Assembly (NCBI GenBank): GCA_946479335.1
Contig: CAMLFP010000313.1
Location: 1 to 6,557, forward strand
Length of the DNA: 6,557 nt
Reading direction: 5' to 3'
Source: an uncultured Archangium sp.
GTDB taxonomy: Bacteria; Myxococcota; Myxococcia; Myxococcales; Myxococcaceae
Shown: positions 1 through 6,557 of the stretch, piece after piece
Numbering within the stretch: the stretch's first letter is position 1
Layout: the number at the start of each line of letters is the position of its first letter
The notes under the pieces: model-generated
Seen by the model: only the letters and a program-made list of their open reading frames with translations
What the model was told of the DNA's origin: nothing
The model's database searches: none
Translations under genes and position numbers: made by a program

Positions 1-97
1 TGGTTCCGGCTTCTGGGACTGAACGCCACGCCATGTGGCCGCGCCTCTACCGCAATGCCCTGAAAACGCATCACGAACCCGTGGTTTGGTGCTCCGC

Positions 98-907
98 ATG
101 GCACAGCCCCCAGACGCGGCCTTCACCGGCTCGGTCGCACAGCTGTACGAGCGGCTGATGGTGCCGCTCATCTTCGCGCCGTACGCCGACGACCTCGCAG
201 CGCGGGTGGCGCGCGCGGCCCCGCAGCGGGTGCTCGAGCTCGCGGCCGGCACCGGCGTCGTCACGCGGAGGCTCGCGGCGCAACTGACGGGCGACCTCGT
301 CGCCACCGACCTCAACACCACGATGCTCGATGAAGCCGCGCGCCTGGGCACCGTGCGCCCCGTCGAGTGGCGACAAGCCGACGCGATGGCGCTCCCGTTC
401 GGCGCCGCGGAGTTCGACGCGGTGGTGTGTCAGTTCGGCGTGATGTTCTTCCCCGACAAGCCGCACGCATACGCTGAGGCGCGACGGGTGCTGCGGCCGG
501 GTGGGTTGTTCGCCTTCAACACCTGGGGAGCGATCGAGCGCAACGACTTCGCCGACGTCGCGAGCACCGCGCTGGCCGCGCTGTTCCCCGAGGACCCTCC
601 GCGGTTCATGGCGGGCACGCCGCACGGCTACCACCGCGCCGACGACATCGCGCGCCACCTCGCCACCGCGGGCTTCACCGCGAAGCCGAACATCGAGACG
701 GTAGTGTTCGCCAGCCGCGCCGACTCCGCGCACGTCGCGGCCACCGCGTACTGTCAGGGCACGCCGATGCGCGGCGAGATTGAAGCGCGCGACGCCGACG
801 GGCTGGAGCGCGCCACGCTCGCGGTGGAGACCGCGCTCACGCGCCGCTTCGGCGCCGGCGTCATCGAGGGCCGCATCGAGGCGCTGGTGGTGACGGTCGA
901 CGCGTAA
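98..907 (+). CDS. Class I SAM-dependent methyltransferase (UbiE/Methyltransf_11-like)
   Basis: Predicted 269-residue cytosolic enzyme that transfers a methyl group from S-adenosylmethionine; the acceptor cannot be read from sequence. The Rossmann-fold motifs are in order: motif I VLELAAGTGVV at residues 45-55 (SAM binding), an acidic residue after strand 2 (ATDLN, D71), motif II around FDAVVCQFGVMFFPD (106-120), and the post-motif VLRPGGLFAFNTW (131-143). The C-terminal ~90 residues would form the substrate-binding cap. A GTG at 35 opens the same frame, but I chose the ATG at 98 because family-like sequence (FTGSVAQLYERLMVPLIFAPY) begins just after it and the 21 upstream residues look non-coding. 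No strong Shine-Dalgarno is visible. It is convergent with the next gene, stop codon against stop codon. The fold assignment is firm; the substrate (quinone, small molecule or other) is unknown. Confidence 0.9.
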   Translation: MAQPPDAAFTGSVAQLYERLMVPLIFAPYADDLAARVARAAPQRVLELAAGTGVVTRRLAAQLTGDLVATDLNTTMLDEAARLGTVRPVEWRQADAMALPFGAAEFDAVVCQFGVMFFPDKPHAYAEARRVLRPGGLFAFNTWGAIERNDFADVASTALAALFPEDPPRFMAGTPHGYHRADDIARHLATAGFTAKPNIETVVFASRADSAHVAATAYCQGTPMRGEIEARDADGLERATLAVETALTRRFGAGVIEGRIEALVVTVDA

Positions 908-1624
908 TCAGAAGCGCATCACCAACCCGATGCCGGGGCCCGCGGTGGGCACGACGTGGAAGGTGACCGGCGTCTCCTGGCCGGTGAGGTACGCCTTCCA
1001 CCCGGGGATGAGCTGGTTCGGCTGCGTCCACAGCATCAGCTCGCCGATGGCAATGCTGCTGAGGCCGTTGACGACGCCCGACACCCACTGCTTGTACCCG
1101 AAGCCCAGCAGCAGCCCGAAGCCGACGCCCAGCACGCCGTTCGCGAGGTGCACCAGCCAGCTGCGTTGGAAGGTCTCTTCTTCGAAGCTGGTCTTGAGCA
1201 GCTTCTCGCCCTCTTCGACGAGGCGGCACGTCTCGTCATCGCTGACCGTCTGCGCGCGCGCGGCGAACTTCGGGCCCTGGTCGACGACGCTGAGCGGCAC
1301 CAGCATCACCGCCGCGAAGCCGATGAGCGAGTTGAGCGCGCCCCAGTACCAGGTGGGCTTGTCTGAATCGTTCGACACCGGCACCAGCACCAGCTGACCG
1401 GCGGTGAGCGCGAGGTACGAGGTGCCGTACACCGTCATGTACGTCTGGCTGGCTTTGGTCTCCTGCGTGAACTGCCGCGCCAGGTAGTCGAGGCGCTCGC
1501 GCGCGCTCTTCGCGGAGACGCCCTTGCCGTTGGCGCCTTCGGGCTGGGCGCACTCGACGGCGGTGGCACGGAGCGGGAAACACACGAGCAACAGGAGGGT
1601 TGCTCCCAACCGGACGTTCTTCAT
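908..1624 (-). CDS. Hypothetical multi-pass membrane or envelope protein with signal peptide
   Basis: I do not recognise this 238-residue protein. Residues 1-22 look like a Sec signal peptide: a basic start (MKNVR), a hydrophobic core (LGATLLLLVCF) and an ATA site before V23. A polar helical stretch (about 36-62) follows. Four hydrophobic segments come next at roughly 66-83, 93-113, 155-176 and 178-200; the last two are glycine-rich. A charged loop (114-152) with one cysteine separates the pairs. The chain ends in a strand-like segment terminating in RF, so an outer-membrane location is also conceivable, although the hydrophobic segments favour inner membrane. The ATG lies 72 bases downstream of the SNF2-family stop on the same strand, so co-transcription is possible. 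No clear Shine-Dalgarno is seen. GC-rich codon use matches its neighbours. Real gene likely; function unknown. Confidence 0.75.
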   Translation of the reverse strand: MKNVRLGATLLLLVCFPLRATAVECAQPEGANGKGVSAKSARERLDYLARQFTQETKASQTYMTVYGTSYLALTAGQLVLVPVSNDSDKPTWYWGALNSLIGFAAVMLVPLSVVDQGPKFAARAQTVSDDETCRLVEEGEKLLKTSFEEETFQRSWLVHLANGVLGVGFGLLLGFGYKQWVSGVVNGLSSIAIGELMLWTQPNQLIPGWKAYLTGQETPVTFHVVPTAGPGIGLVMRF

Positions 1625-1656
1625 GAAGCGCGCAGCCTAGCCGCCCGCTCCCCGGT

Positions 1657-1672
1657 CGCGAGAGGTCTCGCG
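1657..1672. repeat. 16-bp palindrome between the SNF2 gene and the membrane-protein gene
   Basis: CGCGAGA-GG-TCTCGCG has perfect 7-base arms around a 2-base centre. It lies 24 bases past the SNF2-family stop and 32 bases before the ATG of the downstream minus-strand gene. In RNA it could fold into a GC-rich hairpin (six pairs with a four-base loop), but no T-tract follows on the minus strand, so it is not a classical intrinsic terminator. It could equally be an operator or a partial terminator. The repeat itself is certain; the role is not. Confidence 0.5.
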
Positions 1673-1696
1673 CAACGAGGGGTGCGGGAGCCGTCG

Positions 1697-4588
<2,892 letters not shown>

Positions 4589-4620
4589 GCCGCGCCTCTA
4601 CTTCACATGGCATGCAGCAG

Positions 4621-4637
4621 GGTGAGTCCTACTCACC
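4621..4637. repeat. Inverted repeat GGTGAGT-N3-ACTCACC, possible operator
   Basis: Perfect 7-base arms with a CCT centre, 17 bp in all, 32 bases upstream of the SNF2-family ATG. Size and symmetry fit a binding site for a dimeric repressor, or a short hairpin in the leader of the SNF2 transcript. It also lies close to where base composition shifts from GC-rich to AT-richer, so it could mark the edge of inserted DNA. The repeat is seen directly; all roles are inference. Confidence 0.4.
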
Positions 4638-4683
4638 ACATCCGGAGCGAAGACTAGCCAATGAGAGACCAACAACTTGTGGC

Positions 4684-4703
4684 ATCGGGTCGATCGGCCC
4701 GAT
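4684..4703. repeat. Inverted repeat ATCGGG-N8-CCCGAT, possible operator
   Basis: Perfect 6-base arms flank TCGATCGG, which itself contains the palindrome CGATCG. It overlaps the region where a plus-strand promoter for the cassette would be expected and ends at the weak -10 candidate. A repressor bound here could block transcription. Short palindromes of CG and GATC arise easily in such DNA, so confidence is low. Confidence 0.3.
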
Positions 4704-4715
4704 ACGATCATCGCC

Positions 4716-4734
4716 TTGTCAATGGTCATGACAA
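4716..4734. repeat. Inverted repeat TTGTCA-N7-TGACAA over the cassette start codons
   Basis: Perfect 6-base arms (4716-4721 and 4729-4734) surround the two candidate ATG codons at 4722 and 4728. The site sits where the cassette's transcription and translation would begin, a typical position for an autoregulatory operator of a toxin-antitoxin-like operon. No DNA-binding motif was recognised in the three cassette proteins, so the regulator is unknown. Confidence 0.35.
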
Positions 4735-5513
4735 ACACTCGAGATCTTGCGGAGCCACCAATCAACGAAGTCATCTGCGGTTTCGTCTTCGCAGCTGACG
4801 GCGGAATGACATCTACAGAGGTGGGTAGGTATTGGGCTGAGAGAGCCAACGATTTTCCCTATCACGAGCTTAAAGATGCCGTCGTGGAGCCGGGTTCCAC
4901 GAAAATTTTTGTTGGACTACCGCCGGTGCGCACTTGGCTCATCAACGAGGACCGGACAAGACTGCTCCAACTGCAAGGCGATCGGATGTTCGTCAACTGG
5001 AGACGACAAACCGATGATGATGCATATCCACGATTTACGACCGAGACTGCCGGGGGCGAGCCGCTCCTCCCATTTGCTCTTCGTGAATTCGAACGATTTG
5101 CAGCTTACTGCCAGTTGCGCAGCGAAGCCCCTGTCGTAGCTGCCATTGAGCTAAGCAAGGTTGATATCTTTCGAAAAGGACTCCACTGGGAATCATTCGA
5201 AGAACTTGCTCAACTTATTCCTGCATTGCAGTCTCCTCTTGGGCCATCCGAGACCAAAGATATCATTTTCAAGAGCGAAGAACGAATCGGCCCCGGGACA
5301 AAGGGATACTACACTCTTGCCTCAGGCGAGCATCGGGCTACCAAGGTGCCGGTTCTTCGAATGGAGACCAGAATTCGACAGGAGGTTGCAGACGGCGTCG
5401 ACCTCCGCGCGGCATTCTCTAAGCTTGACGAACTAATTGATGCGATGTTCTTTTCCGCTATCAGCGATAAAGCACTCAAACGATTTAAGGCAAAGGGGGC
5501 AGGTAATGTTTGA
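4722..5513 (+). CDS. TIGR04255 family protein, first gene of the cassette
   Basis: Predicted 263 residues with no signal peptide or membrane segment, so probably cytosolic. Family hallmarks are the N-terminal EPPINEVICGF (11-21), the central LLQLQGDRMFVNWR (81-94) followed by YPRF (102-105), the ELSKVDIF strand (143-150), and a C-terminal helix ending LIDAMFFSAISDKALKRF. This matches the sporadically distributed TIGR04255 family, whose biochemical function is not known to me; the length fits. The start is uncertain: ATGs at 4722 and 4728 both precede the conserved region, a TTG at 4677 would add 15 residues, and none has a clear Shine-Dalgarno, so a nearly leaderless transcript is possible. 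Its last 8 bases overlap the next gene, implying an operon with coupled translation. Sporadic distribution, AT-rich composition and the HEPN-like neighbour suggest a role in defence or a toxin-antitoxin-like system, which is inference. Confidence 0.8.
   Translation: MVMTNTRDLAEPPINEVICGFVFAADGGMTSTEVGRYWAERANDFPYHELKDAVVEPGSTKIFVGLPPVRTWLINEDRTRLLQLQGDRMFVNWRRQTDDDAYPRFTTETAGGEPLLPFALREFERFAAYCQLRSEAPVVAAIELSKVDIFRKGLHWESFEELAQLIPALQSPLGPSETKDIIFKSEERIGPGTKGYYTLASGEHRATKVPVLRMETRIRQEVADGVDLRAAFSKLDELIDAMFFSAISDKALKRFKAKGAGNV
5493..5499 (+). promoter_or_regulatory. Ribosome binding site AAGGGGG fixing the second gene's start
   Basis: A purine-rich Shine-Dalgarno-like tract lies six bases before the ATG at 5506, inside the end of the preceding gene. 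It favours 5506 over the in-frame ATGs at 5437 and 5440, which would force a long overlap, and it makes the overlap with the upstream stop only 8 bases. Confidence 0.6.
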
Positions 5514-5976
5514 TAGTTTCGTCGCAACAACCTATTCGTCGGACACGCAGCACGCCGACCATGATTTCTCGCCAGTTGGCGTTTCACCAACAAGACGCCC
5601 GCCCCGGTCGAGCGCATGGTCGACACAGAACAAGGACGACAGCCTAAGTAACTGGGATCTCGAGGCTTCGTTCGCGACGGACACGCAGTTGGCCGAAGCA
5701 ACCTTTCGCTGGAAGGTGTTGCTCGCACTAACAGATCTATTTCACGAAATCGGTCCGCGCAGCGTCGTAAAGGCCTTAGTGATGGGGAGGGAAAACTGGC
5801 GCCGAATCGTACTGCTCGCAGAAGAACACACAGATGAGGTTTATGACGCAGCAGCCACAATTCAAGACAGACTGCTGCGAGCGAACTTGCCGGAGATTGA
5901 TATCGCTGTTTGGGCGCTTCAAGGGCGACCATTGAAGGATGTCGCGTCTTCGATCGGAATACTGTTTGAGCGATGA
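5506..5976 (+). CDS. Hypothetical protein, second gene of the cassette
   Basis: I do not recognise this 156-residue protein. Residues 1 to about 50 are polar and rich in S, T, D, P and R (for example SPTRRPPRSS at 27-36), so probably disordered. Residues about 56-156 look mostly helical, with amphipathic stretches around QLAEATFRWKVLLALTDLF (61-79) and RRIVLLAEEHTDEVYDAAA (99-117). There is no signal peptide, membrane segment or cysteine. The GSx(10)DxD signature of MNT nucleotidyltransferases, the usual partner of HEPN toxins, is absent. The start is set by a good Shine-Dalgarno. The gene overlaps its upstream neighbour by 8 bases and its downstream one by 4 (ATGA), so the three products are probably made in fixed proportion. 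A partner, adaptor or antitoxin role is plausible from position only. Confidence 0.7.
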   Translation: MFDSFVATTYSSDTQHADHDFSPVGVSPTRRPPRSSAWSTQNKDDSLSNWDLEASFATDTQLAEATFRWKVLLALTDLFHEIGPRSVVKALVMGRENWRRIVLLAEEHTDEVYDAAATIQDRLLRANLPEIDIAVWALQGRPLKDVASSIGILFER

Positions 5977-6392
5977 CACTGAAGAACGCTCAGAACAGCT
6001 TTTGGAGAGCGGTCGTCCACCGATGCCATGCGGACGCAAATCCGGCCGACGTCACGGGCGTACCGGAATGGGCAATCGTTCAGAACTTTTATGCGGCTCT
6101 CCACATGACTCAAGCTTACTTCGAGACCCAACAGTCGTCTCCTCCTGCAATCGATGCTCATGAAGCTCGCAAACGCGCAATGGAGCAATACCCAGTAACG
6201 CAACGCAGGAACCTAAAGGCAAATAAATTTCGACAAGCGTACGATCGGTTAAAATCAGTCAGCGAACAAGTACGATATGATGCCGGATTCTCGACCTCGA
6301 CTCTACATGTTGGCAATTCAGCAACAGACCGAGACAGTGTATTCAGTTATCTCGGAACAAAAGTCGCCGACTTTCTGTCAGCAAATCTTTAG
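5973..6392 (+). CDS. HEPN-like domain protein, third gene of the cassette
   Basis: Predicted 139-residue all-helical cytosolic protein. PEWAIVQNFYAALHMTQAYF (31-50) resembles the helix of HEPN-like proteins in which a W/Y-rich stretch precedes AALH; HEARKRAM (63-70) and YDRLKSVSEQVRY (90-102) match the following conserved helices. HEPN domains include many ribonuclease toxins of toxin-antitoxin and anti-phage systems, usually with an Rx4-6H motif. That motif is not seen in the expected late helix: R101 has no histidine within six residues, and H112 is too far. An Rx6H spacing does occur near the N-terminus (R12, H19), so catalytic activity is uncertain. The start ATG overlaps the upstream stop as ATGA with no separate Shine-Dalgarno, indicating translational coupling. 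The superfamily call is from pattern resemblance and is moderately sure. Confidence 0.65.
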   Translation: MTLKNAQNSFWRAVVHRCHADANPADVTGVPEWAIVQNFYAALHMTQAYFETQQSSPPAIDAHEARKRAMEQYPVTQRRNLKANKFRQAYDRLKSVSEQVRYDAGFSTSTLHVGNSATDRDSVFSYLGTKVADFLSANL

Positions 6393-6423
6393 CAATAGTT
6401 CCTCGAAGCGATTTTTCTCGAGA

Positions 6424-6444
6424 GCCCTATGGTGGATCGAGGGC
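6424..6444. terminator. Weak hairpin between convergent gene ends
   Basis: GCCCT (6424-6428) and AGGGC (6440-6444) could pair around an 11-base loop. A second weak pairing of CTCGA (6402-6406) with TCGAG (6418-6422) encloses a run of five T. The stretch 6393-6478 lies between the stop of the plus-strand cassette and the stop of the minus-strand gene at the right edge, so a bidirectional terminator is expected here. Neither stem is strong and no hairpin is followed by a T-tract, so this is only a candidate. Confidence 0.2.
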
Positions 6445-6478
6445 CGCTCCCGTCAGTGCAGTCTTGTCAGTGCGTTGA

Positions 6479-6557
6479 TCAGCCCCACACAACACGACGC
6501 AGCTGCGCGCGCAGCTTCTCTCCCCGCTGTGGATTCAACTGCGCGACCCACGCGACG
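6479..6557 (-). CDS. Partial CDS, C-terminal end of an unidentified protein
   Basis: The minus strand reads in from the right edge for 25 codons and ends at TGA (6479-6481). The tail ends LRAQLRRVVWG and is preceded by VAWVAQLNPQRGEK. The return of high GC, the G/C-ending codons and a charged, helix-like composition fit the end of a real GC-rich gene. The fragment is too short to assign to a family. Its orientation is the same as the SNF2-family gene, from which the AT-richer cassette separates it. Confidence 0.45.
   Translation of the reverse strand, partial: VAWVAQLNPQRGEKLRAQLRRVVWG

Larger units (their letters stand above)
4589..4721. promoter_or_regulatory. Divergent intergenic region with probable promoters
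   Basis: These 133 bases separate the minus-strand SNF2 gene from the plus-strand three-gene cassette, so promoters for both should lie here. A TTGACA consensus -35 hexamer is present on the minus strand at 4722-4717, but no good -10 follows at the right distance. On the plus strand, TACGAT at 4703-4708 is a weak -10 candidate without a convincing -35. If it is used, the transcript would begin near 4715, almost at the start codon. Three inverted repeats fall in or at the edge of this region and are listed separately. Promoter assignments are weak guesses. Confidence 0.35.
4640..6400. other. AT-richer three-gene cassette, probably laterally acquired
   Basis: From about 4640 to 6400 the base composition drops well below that of both flanks (hand counts: 23/60 G+C in 5161-5220 and 27/60 in 6181-6240, against 39/60 in 2941-3000). 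Codon use changes with it: A- and T-ending codons are common here and rare in the SNF2 gene. The segment holds exactly three same-strand genes and nothing else. No integrase, transposase, terminal repeats or matching flanking duplication of eight or more bases was noticed, so the transfer mechanism is not visible. The edges are approximate. Confidence 0.55.

Noticed and set aside
1..97. Possible tail of an upstream plus-strand gene (open frame from base 1 to TGA at 61-63; another frame stops at 20-22)
   Set aside because: The pieces are too short and no frame shows recognisable protein character, so none can be preferred. The N-terminal extension of the methyltransferase from GTG 35 looks non-coding.
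71..733. Minus-strand open frame opposite the methyltransferase
   Set aside because: Composition is biased to R, H, E and G, as expected for the complement of GC-rich coding DNA, and it has no motifs.
5309..5932. Minus-strand 207-residue open frame opposite the first two cassette genes
   Set aside because: Arginine-, serine- and leucine-rich with no domain signal; it spans the junction of two tightly overlapping plus-strand genes that have better start signals and family resemblance.
5506..6392. Classical HEPN-MNT toxin-antitoxin pair
   Set aside because: The gene before the HEPN-like gene lacks the glycine-serine and paired aspartate signature of MNT nucleotidyltransferases.
6452..6473. 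Direct repeat GTCAGTGC twice (6452-6459 and 6466-6473)
   Set aside because: Only eight bases in two copies with no matching sequence at the left edge of the cassette; chance is likely and it is not convincing as an attachment site or target duplication.

Overview
The window looks like a stretch of chromosome from a high-GC bacterium. The style of the genes (a SWIM-SNF2 ATPase, a UbiE-like methyltransferase, an orphan multi-pass protein, strong G/C at third codon positions) would fit a myxobacterium or relative, but that is inference and no marker gene settles it. It splits into two compositional regimes. Positions 1 to about 4640, and the last ~80 bases, are GC-rich (39 of 60 bases G+C in 2941-3000). 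Positions about 4640 to 6400 are clearly poorer in GC (23 of 60 in 5161-5220; 27 of 60 in 6181-6240).

Left part: a class I SAM-dependent methyltransferase on the plus strand (98-907) ends exactly where a convergent minus-strand gene ends (908-1624). That second gene encodes an unrecognised secreted or membrane protein with a signal peptide and about four hydrophobic segments. Upstream of it on the same strand, after 72 bases holding a near-perfect palindrome, is a large SNF2-family ATPase with an N-terminal SWIM zinc finger (1697-4588). These look like ordinary resident genes.

Middle to right part: a 133-base divergent intergenic region carries three separate inverted repeats. It leads into three plus-strand genes joined by 8-base and 4-base overlaps (4722-5513, 5506-5976, 5973-6392). 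The first is a TIGR04255-family protein, the second is unrecognised, and the third is HEPN-like. The tight coupling, foreign composition, sporadically distributed family and HEPN-like partner suggest a laterally acquired toxin-antitoxin-like or anti-phage module. This is the most interesting part of the window, and its function is a hypothesis only.

Right edge: GC-rich sequence resumes and a minus-strand reading frame running in from outside ends at 6479. No tRNA, rRNA, CRISPR array, transposase or integrase was seen.
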